Source: SZUA-254 sp964596065 (lineage in GTDB: Bacteria > Bacteroidota > Ignavibacteria > UBA10030 > SZUA-254). From it: 64,000 nucleotides of DNA. Within the stretch, counting starts at the first letter, position 1, and each line of letters begins with the position of its first letter. The translations under genes and the position numbers were made by a program. The notes under the pieces are model-generated. The model was given only the letters and a program-made list of their open reading frames with translations, did no database searches and was not told the origin of the DNA. Location of the stretch: contig CAZQSM010000003.1 in assembly GCA_964596065.1 (NCBI GenBank), positions 1-64,000 of the forward strand. The letters are read 5' to 3'. Of this stretch, positions 24,244-33,135 are shown piece by piece.

Positions 24244-25814
24244 CCCTTCGGGGTCAGGGTGGCGACGGGCAGGATCACCTCCTCCATCGAGACGCCGCCG
24301 TGCTGGAAGCTGTCCCGGTACTGGTTCACGTAGCGGTTGTAGTCGGTCGGATAGACGAAGTAAAAATCCTCCTTCGCGATCAGGTAGTTCACCGTCACGC
24401 TCCTGCTCGGGAGCCGGTACTCCTTCGGGTTCTTGATGAAGATGGCGTTCTTCTCGTCTGCCTTGAGGTTCCGGCCGTACTTGTACCGGAGGTTGGTCGA
24501 GGCCTCACGGTCGCCGATCACCTTCACGGCGCGGAGGCAGCGGATGCTGCCGTGGTCGGTGGTCAGCACCACCGTGACGTCCTTCAGGCGCGAGAGGGTC
24601 TTCAGCATCCCGAACAGCGACGAATGCACGAACCACGATTTCGTCAGCGACCGGTAGGCCGACTCGTCCGGGGCGATCTCCTTCAGGAGCTGGGAGTCCG
24701 ACCGGCCGTGGGCGAGCATGTCGACGAAGTTGACCACGATCGACGTGAGGGGGTTTTTCGCGTACGAACCGATGTTGTTCTCGACCCCGCGCCCGAACTC
24801 GGCGTCGAGGATCTTGAGGTATTTCGATTCGGGTTTGAGCTGGATCTTCCTCCGCTCGAGGAGGGCGTCGATGAACCGGTGCTCGTACCGGTTCCGGCTG
24901 TTGTCGTCGTCCTCCCACTCGGCCCATACCTCCGGGAAGCGCACTTCGAGCTCGTCGGGGAACGCCCCGCTGAAAATCGAATTCCGGGAATAGGGCGTCG
25001 CCGTCGGGAGGAGCGAGAGGTGGTAGTCGCGGCGGATGTCGAAATACTCCCGCAGCAGGGTCTCCATCTCCATCCACTGGTCGAGGCGGAGGCAGTCGAT
25101 GACGAAGAAGACCACCGGCTTGCCGGCCTGGAGGCGCGGGATCAGGAACCGGTCCACGACGTCGATCGAGAGCGGCGGGCGTTTCTCCTCCTCCAGCCAG
25201 TGCCGGTAGTGTTTTTCGATGTACTTGGAGAAGAGCACGTTGCATTCCCGGATCTGGTCGGTGAGCGTCTGCTTCAGCCCGAGGTCGGGGTGGTGGTCCA
25301 TTTCCAGCCCCCACTCCGTGAGGCGGCTGTAGACGCCGACCCATTCGGTGAACCCGGGCGCGCCCTGCAGGACCCCCGAGATCTCGTTGAACTCCCGGAT
25401 GTAGTCGCGCGACACCTGCGCGCCGGTGATCCGTTTCCTCTCGAGGAATTTCTTGCACGCGAGGAGGACCTGGCTCGGGTTGACCGGTTTGGTGAGGTAG
25501 TCGCTGATCTTGACGCCGATCGCCTCCTCCATCAGCCCCTCGTCCTCGTTCTTCGTGATCATCACGACCGGCAGTTCCGGCCGGACGTCCTTGATCACCG
25601 AGAGGGCGCGCAGCCCGCCCATCCCCGCCATCGTTTCGTCGAGGAAGACGAGGTCGAACGGCTGCCTCCGGACGAGCTCGATGGCGTCCTCACCGTTCGT
25701 GGCCGTCTCGACCTGGTATCCCCTGTCGGTGAGGAGGAGGATGTGGGAGCGGAGGAGGTCGATCTCGTCGTCGACCCAGAGGACGCGGCCCCGTGAAGCG
25801 GATTGTGCGGTCAT
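24240..25814 (-). CDS. porX: PorX, T9SS response regulator with PglZ domain
   Basis: A 524-aa protein. Residues of about 10-130 are a receiver domain with acceptor Asp59 (VFLDETMAG) and conserved Lys in YLTKPVN. After a helical linker comes a PglZ/alkaline-phosphatase-like domain with VVFFVIDCLRLDQW, the LLPTATPYSRNSIFSG nucleophile region and metal-ligand motif TTDHGS. This architecture is PorX, which with PorY and an ECF sigma factor controls T9SS genes in Porphyromonas and Flavobacterium, and whose PglZ domain is a phosphodiesterase on oligonucleotides. It has its own promoter 18 nt upstream and lies directly after sprA. Confidence 0.93.
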   Translation of the reverse strand: MTAQSASRGRVLWVDDEIDLLRSHILLLTDRGYQVETATNGEDAIELVRRQPFDLVFLDETMAGMGGLRALSVIKDVRPELPVVMITKNEDEGLMEEAIGVKISDYLTKPVNPSQVLLACKKFLERKRITGAQVSRDYIREFNEISGVLQGAPGFTEWVGVYSRLTEWGLEMDHHPDLGLKQTLTDQIRECNVLFSKYIEKHYRHWLEEEKRPPLSIDVVDRFLIPRLQAGKPVVFFVIDCLRLDQWMEMETLLREYFDIRRDYHLSLLPTATPYSRNSIFSGAFPDELEVRFPEVWAEWEDDDNSRNRYEHRFIDALLERRKIQLKPESKYLKILDAEFGRGVENNIGSYAKNPLTSIVVNFVDMLAHGRSDSQLLKEIAPDESAYRSLTKSWFVHSSLFGMLKTLSRLKDVTVVLTTDHGSIRCLRAVKVIGDREASTNLRYKYGRNLKADEKNAIFIKNPKEYRLPSRSVTVNYLIAKEDFYFVYPTDYNRYVNQYRDSFQHGGVSMEEVILPVATLTPKG

Positions 25815-25831
25815 CGTGGTAACCTCGCGGT

Positions 25832-25860
25832 AAAATACCTAAATCGGTTCAGAGAATCAA
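25832..25860 (-). promoter_or_regulatory. Sigma70-like promoter for porX (-tsaE-tsaB-accD)
   Basis: Minus strand: TTGATT (25860-25855), 17-bp spacer, TATTTT (25837-25832), then a GAGG ribosome site and the porX ATG at 25814. The first 20 positions match the promoter at 11076-11104 at 17 positions. Confidence 0.55.
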
Positions 25861-25861
25861 C

Positions 25862-25877
25862 GATCCCCCGGGGGATC
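25862..25877. repeat. 16-bp perfect palindrome between sprA and the porX promoter
   Basis: GATCCCCCGGGGGATC overlaps the last two bases of the sprA stop and ends just upstream of the porX -35 box. It could be an operator or a weak hairpin ending sprA transcription; no T-run follows on the minus strand. Confidence 0.5.
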
Positions 25878-28800
25878 AGATGGAGATATGGATGTCGAGC
25901 CCCGCCTCGTTGGTCGTCGTCCCGATGACGGAGGACCCCTCGGCGTCCGGGGCGATGCTTGAGAACCTGTAATAGAGCGCCGCGGTGACGCGCGAGCTGA
26001 GCACGTATCGCACCCTCGGCTCCATCTGCGTCCGCGTGCTCCCGCTCAGCGGGTTGCCGTCCTGGTTCGTCGTCAGCAGGTTCGGGACGTGCAGCCGTTG
26101 CGACTTCTTCGAGATGGTGTAGCTGAAGCTGACGGTGATGTCGTTCGACAGGTTCACGCCGAACAGCGGGAATGAGAATCCCGACCGGGCGTAGCCGAGG
26201 GTGACCTGGAGATCCTGCGTCAGGTCCTCGGTAATGTTACGGTTGGTGGAGGAGAGGTGGAGGTCGTACGACGTCGTGCTGTTGAACTTCACGTTCCCGG
26301 TCAGGTTGCCCTTGAGGAATTGCTTGAACGTCGCGTTGACGCCGATCAGCGGCGCAAACCCGAAGGTGATCCGTTCGACGTCGGTCTGCTCGCCCACCCC
26401 CACCACCTCCCGGAAATCCCTCCGGAACGAGGAACTGTAGGCGTGGTCGATCGACATGCGTTCCACCACCGACTTCATCCCGGCGACCTTTTCGACCCCG
26501 TCCCAACGGAACGACCAGTTGACCCGCGGAAGGTACTGGCCGAAGACCTTGTGGAGCCAGGGCATCGCCTCGAGCCCCTCCTCAAACGCCTTCGCGAGGG
26601 CTGCCTCCTGCGACATCGAACCCTGGTACTCCTCGTATTTCTTCCCGACGCTCTCCAGGTTGGTGTTGAAGAGCTTCAGGAACAGGAACGACGGGAATGT
26701 GAGGTACGACCGTTCGATGCTCCCGCTCGTCGTGGTGGAGATGGTCGACGGGTTGCCGAACGGATCGGTCGTGTCGCGGGTCGTCCTGGCATACTGCCAG
26801 CCCACCTTCCACTCGAACGACATCTTGGCGCCGGTCCAGAGGGGCCGGTCGGTCTTGATGGCGACGTTGTTCGCCTGGTTGAAGGTGTTGGTCAGCACCG
26901 CGTTGGGCGCGCGCCGGCCCCGGGTGGTGGACCACCGGACGAACGGGAACGACGACTGCGTTCCGATGTCGAGCTCGCCCGACGGGTCGTAGAGGATGCC
27001 GAGCTGGTAGAGTCGCGACGGCCCGTACTCCGCGACCGAGCCCTGGAACGGGAGCCGCCCCCAGAAATTCCTGAAGCCGGTGGAGCCGACGACACCGGGA
27101 TTGTTCGAACGGTTCGTCTGGGTGAAGTTGATGTTCACGTTGTCGTAGTCGAGGATCGGGATCTTGACCAGCAGCCGCCCGACGTTGCGCACCGAACCGA
27201 GGAAATCCGAGCCGCCGGCCTCAGCGGAATCGGGCGGGACGCCGGCCGTCGCCAGCCCCGTGGAGTCCTTCTTCGAGGTGTCCACGGGGACCGGTTTCGG
27301 TTTCGGCGGCGCCCCTCGCCCGGGGGGCGTTTTTTTCGCGTCGGGGTCGTCGAACCAGGGATCGGTGTACTGCTTCAGTTTGAAATTCATCACGAAGCCG
27401 ATCCTGTTGGTCACGCCCGCGCTCTTGCCGATGTCCCCCTTCTGGAAGGCGTTCTGCCAGCTGTAATTGGCGTCATAGTTGAACGACAGGTCGAGCGATT
27501 TCCGGATGCCGAAGATGTCCGGGATGAGCGGCTTCGAATTGACCCTGAACCCCTGGGCATACCTCCTGTCGGTCCCCCGGAACAGGACCGACCGGAGGAG
27601 GGAGCCGAACGACCGCCCCACCGAATCGTTGTCGTAATCGTTCAGGTTACGGTCCGTCGTCAGGCTGTAGTTGCCCGCGAAGTTGAAGAGGCCACCCTCT
27701 GTCAGTCTCCAGGCGAATCCGGCCTTCTTGTTCGCGCTGAGCGTCCTCGTGTCGCGCGGCAGCGTGTTCGAGGTGCGGGTGACCTCGTAGGTCCTTCCCC
27801 GCTGCGCCGCCACACCCGCCGTCAGGTTGGTGATCGGCATCAGGTGGACCTTCCAGTCCCTGAACCCGCTCAGGAGGAAGAAATCGCCGAGGAAATTGTC
27901 GAACGGCTTGACGAAATAATTCGGCTGGATCGAGACCCCGTAATTCACGCTTGCGTTCCAGGCCCAGGTGCTCCTGATTTCGATGGAGGGGTCACGGTCC
28001 CGGGAGGTGGTATAGTTGAACCCGAACGAGAGCCGGTTGATCGTTTCCGTGACGTACCAGGCATCGGAGGGGACGCCGATCCGCAGGTTGGGCACGGAAT
28101 ACGAATCGGAGACGCGCAGCGTCTGGGATTTCCGGATGATCTGGTCGGGCGTTTCGCGGCGCACGTCGACCGAGTCCTGGTGGAGGTTCGCGGCGATGAG
28201 CGCGGCCTCCTCCACGACGACGTCGGTGTTCGGGAGGTACTTCGGCTTCACGATCTGCTCGCGGTGCGAATAGGCGAACGGGATGGTTGTCCCCTTCCAG
28301 CTCTTCGGCACGAAATCCTCGAGTGTGAGGTTCGCGTTGACCGCCCAGTTGATGTTGGTCGTCTGGTTCCCGAACCGGTCGGCCAGGGCGTGAAACGTCG
28401 GATCTGTCCGGGCGTAGTTGAACGAAACGGTTCCGAAATCCGCAAGCTTGATCTGCGTGTCGTACCGGAAGGCGAGCCCCGGCGTGTCGTCGACATCGGT
28501 GAGGCGAAGTTCGTTGATCCACACCTCCCCGTAGAGCGGGAGGCCCGCCTGCCCTTCCACGATCCGGTGTTCGATCCCGACCGAGATTTCCACCACCTGA
28601 CGGAGCGAGGGGTTCCCCCGCACGCCGTAGCGGGCGCCCGCGGGTGACGGCAGATCGAGGTACGCGAGCCGGTTGGCCGAATCGCGCCCGGCCTTCACGG
28701 CGGTAAGCTGCTCGAAGTTGATGTTGACCCAGTTCGCGCTGTCCCAGAACGCCCTGATCGGAGCCCGGTACTCGTAGAAATTCAGGGTGTCGTTCCCGAA

Positions 28801-31800
28801 CCGGACGAAGATTTCGGCCCTCGGTTCGCCCGTCGACTGGTCGATCAGGAGCGGATCGCCGTAGACGAACATCTTCATCGTTTTATAGTTGAAGAGGTTC
28901 AACGGGCGCGCCGTCCCGAAATAGCGGACTGCCTGACGCGAGTCCCCGGGCAGGAGGCCGTTCAGGACGAACGCGAGTGACTGTTCGTTCCCCTCGATCA
29001 CCTTGTCGGGCTGTGTCCTGTCCTTCTCCCTGACGATGCCCAGGTTCTGGTAGCCGGGGCTGTTCTCGTATTCCGGGTTGTCCTCGATGTTGACCACCGC
29101 GATATTCATCACGCTGTCGTTGGTCAGCCGCTCCTGCCACTGGTTGCCCACCAGCCCCATCTCCGCGATCCTGATCTTCACCGAATCGGCAAACCCCGAG
29201 AGCCAGAGCCTGACATATTGCACGTTCCGCAGGACGTCCTGCACACTCGCCGCGCTCCCGGCGATGGTGTCGGGGTCGAGCAGCGGGATCCGGTACTGGA
29301 ACCATCCGTCGTTGCCGCCCCCGGAGATGTACCGGTTCTGGGCGAGGTCCCCGGCGCGCGTGATGAAGAGCGTGTCGAGGGGGATTTCATATTCGGCGTA
29401 CTCATTGTCGAGTTCGGCGATCCCGTTCCCGCTCAGGTCCTCCGTGTCGGGCAACCTCCCGTCGACGCTGTTGCCGTTCCCTTCGACGCCGTCGATCCTG
29501 GAGAAATCGTTGGAACCGCTGACGTACCCCCAGTTGTCGCCGCTCGGATCCAGGGGATTGACGTCACGGTCGCCGGCGTTGTTCGCCAGGAACTGGGCGT
29601 AGTAGACACGCTCCCGGGCGTCCGACATCGTGTCAATGCCGAAATCCTCCTCGGAGGGGTTGAGGATGCCGTTCGGGAACCCGGTGGGGTTGGAGGGGCC
29701 GGGGATCAGGTCCTCGGAGTTGAGCCGCCGGTTCGGGATGATGTCCTCGCTCACCCTCCCGAGGCTGACGTGCAGCCGGCCCTTGCGGTGGTCTTCCTCG
29801 TTCGCCGCGTCCACCTTCATCCAGATCTCGAGGAACGACATGTTCTGCTCGAGGATGCTGCCGGCGCTCGAGCCGAGATAGCGCGTGACGCCGTTCCAGT
29901 TCTGCCGCACCGAGTCGGGGTCGGAGCGGTGGAGCGACGAATCGAGGTCCGGTGAATAGTTGTACATCGCCCTCCGGGTCGGGTAGAAGTTGAGGTTGAA
30001 CACGGTCACCCGGTTCTCCCCGGTGCGGTATTGCCGCCTCGGCCAGATGTTTTCGACGGTGACGTCGCTCGGCAGGACGTTGAAATATTCGAGGCGCCCC
30101 CTGGCCCAGTTCTTGACGGAGTCGGGCACCGAACCGAGGTTGGAGTGCATGAGCGCGGGGGCGCTCGAGAACGTCCAGGCCCCGTACCCGATCGGGAACG
30201 GGATGCTCCTGCGGGTCCCCTCGAAATCGTCGACCATCGCGATGCTCGCGCCGTTGTCCGAGAGGATCGGGCTCTTCTTGGTGTTCGGGTCGGGAATCAT
30301 GTACGCGGCCTCGGCGCTGAATTTCATGTTCGACGACTCGATCGTCCGGAGGCCGGGGACGCCGTTGATGAGCGAGGTGAGCACCGGGAGATCGAATGCG
30401 GAGGAAACGTCGGCGCCGAGGATGGAATTGTTCGTGGGTTCCTCACCCAGGCGGACCTTGTCGCTGAGCGTCGCCTGGTTGAGGTTCATCGCCGTGAACC
30501 CCAGCTTCGTGTTCGGGATGACATCGATCTCGCCCCGCGCACCCATCAGCGTTTTCGAGGCGAGCTGGAAAAGGTCGTTCTGTTCGTATTTGACCTCCAC
30601 GTTGGCACTGGGGATGGTGGCCTGTTCGCTCCGGAGGACCACTTCCCCGAGGATGTAGTCCACGGTGTAGTCGACGTTGGGCGTCATCGGCGACCCGTTG
30701 AGCAGGACCTGCACGCTCCCCTCGACGACGTTGAACCCCAGCGAGATCTTGGACCGCTGCCCCAGGTTGATGACGCCCCGCATGAAATACTTGTTCCTGA
30801 TCGTGTTGTTCGCCGCGCCGCTCTGGGTGGTGTCATACACGTCGGGGAAGAGGAGCGAGTCGATGCCCGTCACGGGGGGCACCTGGGAGGCAAAATAGTC
30901 CCTGATGCCGTTGTCGAACGGTCGAAGCGTCGGGAAGATCAGCTCGGCGTGCTCAACGTCGATCGAGAGGCCCGGGATGAAGTCGAAATTCTGGTCGGAG
31001 ATCCGCTGGTTGTTCTGGTCGAAACGGTCGAGCCCCATCACCTTGAGCAGCGGCGTACCGACGATTTCGTCCACCTCCGCGAGCCCGGATGAACCGCGGA
31101 AGATGTTCATCGAGAACCCCTCCTTCTTCAGGTCCCGGCCGCCGAGGGGATAGATGTTCTTGAGCATCAGGTCCCAGGCAGGCCTGTACGACGGCTGGTT
31201 CCAGAGGTTCTTGGGCTTGATCAGTTTCAGGATCAGCTTCCCGGTCGACGTGGTGTCATCGCCGCCGTAGATGATGCCGGAGACGGTGCGGTAGGAAACC
31301 GCGATGGCGTCGATGTCCTGCACGCTTTCGAGACGGATCGTCCCCGCCCTGGTGTCGACATCGTAGTCGCGCTGCGGATCGAGCCGGATGAAATAGCCGG
31401 AGTAGAATTTTCCGTCCACCAGCAGGCCCTGGCCGGAGAGCGTGCTGTCGATCGTCGGGGCGTATCCCCCCGGGGGCCGGATGCCGATGTCGGTGTGCGC
31501 GAACGCCTCCCGGGCCATCTGCTGCGTCTGGGGGGTTACCTGCGAAACGCTGCGCCAGACGTCGATCTGAACGATCTCGTTGTCGAACACGCCCGAACTG
31601 ATGCTCGTCACCTCCGACGAGTGGAGGTCGTCCCAGAACTGGGTGTAAACGAGGTCGACGAAATAGTACGATTGGGAATAGCGTTCGGGGGAGATCGTCA
31701 GGTCCTTGCTCTCCGACCCCCCCGATATGGAGAGTTCCTTCGTCTGTCCCTTCTTCTGGGAGACGAGGGCCGTCAGGTTCAGCGGCCCCATCTGCATGTT

Positions 31801-32907
31801 GGCCTTGATGCCGAAGAGCGACTGCGCGCCGCCGATGAGGGCCGGGGTCCTGAGCGAGACGTTGCCCGCCTCGACGCTCTTGATGATCTCGTCGTCGTAC
31901 CCGGTGTATTTGATCTTGAGCTGGTTTTCGAAATCAAACGTGCGCTGGGTGTTCCAGTCGGCCAGGATGTTCAGCTTGTCGCCGATCGTCCCGTTCACGT
32001 TCACCCTGACGTCCTGGTTGAAATTCGGTTCATTCCGCACCTGGTCGAGCACCGAGGAGGTGACCTTGTCGGACGATGTCCGCCGGAAGCCGGCCCGGAT
32101 GTCCACGGCGCCCGAGACGTTCAGCTTGATGTCCTTTCCGCCAAAAATGCTGAAGAGCGGATTGGCGGGCACCGGGATGGAGATGTTGGTGAGGGACTTC
32201 AGGACCGATCCGAGCTGGTCCCCCGCCGCGACCCCCTTGTTCACGTCCATGAACGAACGCCAGTTCTTCTTCCGGTCGTTTTCGAACCGGAGCGCGATGT
32301 ACTGCCCGAGGGTCATCGTCAGCGGGACCTTGGCATCGAGCCCGTTCACCCTTTCGGTGACTGTCACGAACTCTCCGGTGGTGTCGATCTTCAGTTCCCG
32401 CTGGTAGGCCGGGGACTTGACGTCGAGGAAGAGGCTTTTCTCATCCCCGACAAAGGCCCCCACCACGGGACGATCGTCGCGGTGGTAACCGAGCTGCCTG
32501 ATCCTCGCCGCAGAGTCGAGGTAGACGACCCACGTCGTGTCGATGTCCCTGAACCGGGAGGCGGAATCGGGAAGGAAGCCGAGGCTGTCCCCGGCGGCCC
32601 TGAGCGAGTCCCTCAGCCTCCGGAGGGAATCGCTCATCGCCGTTCCGGATGTGTCGTCCCGTTCCCGGTTGAAGAACGACGCCGGATCGGGGAAGCCGGT
32701 CGTGTCGGCGCGAAACGTGGTGTCGGGGGCGATGTCGTCCTGGGCAGCCGCGGGCGACCCCCAGAGGAGGAGGGCGAAGAGCAACGTGACAAGCTGGTAC
32801 CCGGCGCCGCGCGGAAACGCCCGCGCTGCCGGCCCCACGGATCGCAGAGTCAACCTCGTCGTACCGATTCTATTGAACGTCATCCAGTATTGACGGAAGG
32901 GGCTCAC
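25876..32907 (-). CDS. sprA: SprA, T9SS outer-membrane translocon
   Basis: A 2343-aa protein, matching the unusual size of SprA/Sov (about 2400-2500 aa), the huge beta barrel through which T9SS cargo crosses the outer membrane. A signal peptide lies at about 38-58 from the first ATG (LVTLLFALLLWGSPAAAQ), so translation may begin at the internal ATG MTFNRIG (32883). SprA-type segments recur (MSIDHAYSSSFRRDFREV, VNINFTQTNRSNNPGVVGS, and the N-terminal GNVSLRTPALIGGAQSLFGIKA). Near residue 1820 is a Pro/Lys-rich insert (PPGRGAPPKPKPVP). Strands run to the C-terminus (EAGLDIHISI). Confidence 0.92.
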   Translation of the reverse strand: MSPFRQYWMTFNRIGTTRLTLRSVGPAARAFPRGAGYQLVTLLFALLLWGSPAAAQDDIAPDTTFRADTTGFPDPASFFNRERDDTSGTAMSDSLRRLRDSLRAAGDSLGFLPDSASRFRDIDTTWVVYLDSAARIRQLGYHRDDRPVVGAFVGDEKSLFLDVKSPAYQRELKIDTTGEFVTVTERVNGLDAKVPLTMTLGQYIALRFENDRKKNWRSFMDVNKGVAAGDQLGSVLKSLTNISIPVPANPLFSIFGGKDIKLNVSGAVDIRAGFRRTSSDKVTSSVLDQVRNEPNFNQDVRVNVNGTIGDKLNILADWNTQRTFDFENQLKIKYTGYDDEIIKSVEAGNVSLRTPALIGGAQSLFGIKANMQMGPLNLTALVSQKKGQTKELSISGGSESKDLTISPERYSQSYYFVDLVYTQFWDDLHSSEVTSISSGVFDNEIVQIDVWRSVSQVTPQTQQMAREAFAHTDIGIRPPGGYAPTIDSTLSGQGLLVDGKFYSGYFIRLDPQRDYDVDTRAGTIRLESVQDIDAIAVSYRTVSGIIYGGDDTTSTGKLILKLIKPKNLWNQPSYRPAWDLMLKNIYPLGGRDLKKEGFSMNIFRGSSGLAEVDEIVGTPLLKVMGLDRFDQNNQRISDQNFDFIPGLSIDVEHAELIFPTLRPFDNGIRDYFASQVPPVTGIDSLLFPDVYDTTQSGAANNTIRNKYFMRGVINLGQRSKISLGFNVVEGSVQVLLNGSPMTPNVDYTVDYILGEVVLRSEQATIPSANVEVKYEQNDLFQLASKTLMGARGEIDVIPNTKLGFTAMNLNQATLSDKVRLGEEPTNNSILGADVSSAFDLPVLTSLINGVPGLRTIESSNMKFSAEAAYMIPDPNTKKSPILSDNGASIAMVDDFEGTRRSIPFPIGYGAWTFSSAPALMHSNLGSVPDSVKNWARGRLEYFNVLPSDVTVENIWPRRQYRTGENRVTVFNLNFYPTRRAMYNYSPDLDSSLHRSDPDSVRQNWNGVTRYLGSSAGSILEQNMSFLEIWMKVDAANEEDHRKGRLHVSLGRVSEDIIPNRRLNSEDLIPGPSNPTGFPNGILNPSEEDFGIDTMSDARERVYYAQFLANNAGDRDVNPLDPSGDNWGYVSGSNDFSRIDGVEGNGNSVDGRLPDTEDLSGNGIAELDNEYAEYEIPLDTLFITRAGDLAQNRYISGGGNDGWFQYRIPLLDPDTIAGSAASVQDVLRNVQYVRLWLSGFADSVKIRIAEMGLVGNQWQERLTNDSVMNIAVVNIEDNPEYENSPGYQNLGIVREKDRTQPDKVIEGNEQSLAFVLNGLLPGDSRQAVRYFGTARPLNLFNYKTMKMFVYGDPLLIDQSTGEPRAEIFVRFGNDTLNFYEYRAPIRAFWDSANWVNINFEQLTAVKAGRDSANRLAYLDLPSPAGARYGVRGNPSLRQVVEISVGIEHRIVEGQAGLPLYGEVWINELRLTDVDDTPGLAFRYDTQIKLADFGTVSFNYARTDPTFHALADRFGNQTTNINWAVNANLTLEDFVPKSWKGTTIPFAYSHREQIVKPKYLPNTDVVVEEAALIAANLHQDSVDVRRETPDQIIRKSQTLRVSDSYSVPNLRIGVPSDAWYVTETINRLSFGFNYTTSRDRDPSIEIRSTWAWNASVNYGVSIQPNYFVKPFDNFLGDFFLLSGFRDWKVHLMPITNLTAGVAAQRGRTYEVTRTSNTLPRDTRTLSANKKAGFAWRLTEGGLFNFAGNYSLTTDRNLNDYDNDSVGRSFGSLLRSVLFRGTDRRYAQGFRVNSKPLIPDIFGIRKSLDLSFNYDANYSWQNAFQKGDIGKSAGVTNRIGFVMNFKLKQYTDPWFDDPDAKKTPPGRGAPPKPKPVPVDTSKKDSTGLATAGVPPDSAEAGGSDFLGSVRNVGRLLVKIPILDYDNVNINFTQTNRSNNPGVVGSTGFRNFWGRLPFQGSVAEYGPSRLYQLGILYDPSGELDIGTQSSFPFVRWSTTRGRRAPNAVLTNTFNQANNVAIKTDRPLWTGAKMSFEWKVGWQYARTTRDTTDPFGNPSTISTTTSGSIERSYLTFPSFLFLKLFNTNLESVGKKYEEYQGSMSQEAALAKAFEEGLEAMPWLHKVFGQYLPRVNWSFRWDGVEKVAGMKSVVERMSIDHAYSSSFRRDFREVVGVGEQTDVERITFGFAPLIGVNATFKQFLKGNLTGNVKFNSTTSYDLHLSSTNRNITEDLTQDLQVTLGYARSGFSFPLFGVNLSNDITVSFSYTISKKSQRLHVPNLLTTNQDGNPLSGSTRTQMEPRVRYVLSSRVTAALYYRFSSIAPDAEGSSVIGTTTNEAGLDIHISI

Positions 32908-33030
32908 TACCCGACTGCGGCTGACGACCCCGTTCCATCGCTAAACTGCTATCAAGAACCGATAGGATATGCTCCGAGGGTGTGGGTGTATGGGGGATTT
33001 ATTGGGTTTGCATCGATGTTCTGTTAAAAA

Positions 33031-33059
33031 AATGTAGGTAAAAGGTGCCTGATATGCAA
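33031..33059 (-). promoter_or_regulatory. Candidate promoter for sprA
   Basis: Minus strand: TTGCAT (33059-33054), 17-bp spacer, TACATT (33036-33031), leaving a leader of about 115-140 nt to the sprA start. It is a weak match to sigma70, but the same TTGCnT-N17-TACATT layout stands upstream of porV. The rest of the 230-bp sprA-lptF region holds no other feature I can support. Confidence 0.4.
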
Positions 33060-33094
33060 GACTGCCGTGATCCCGGCTCCCCATTATCCCCGTA

Positions 33095-33123
33095 TTGTAA
33101 AATCCTTGATTTGAGGGTATATT
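33095..33123 (+). promoter_or_regulatory. Candidate promoter for lptF-lptG
   Basis: TTGTAA (33095-33100), 17-bp spacer, TATATT (33118-33123), 12 nt before the lptF ATG at 33136. The very short leader lacks an obvious Shine-Dalgarno beyond gacgggg. Confidence 0.5.
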
Positions 33124-33135
33124 GACGGGGTCCCG

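Noticed and set aside
26257..28647. 796-codon open frame antisense to sprA
   Set aside because: Its composition (Arg, Asp, Val, Pro rich) is that of a complementary-frame artefact. SprA on the other strand is well supported.
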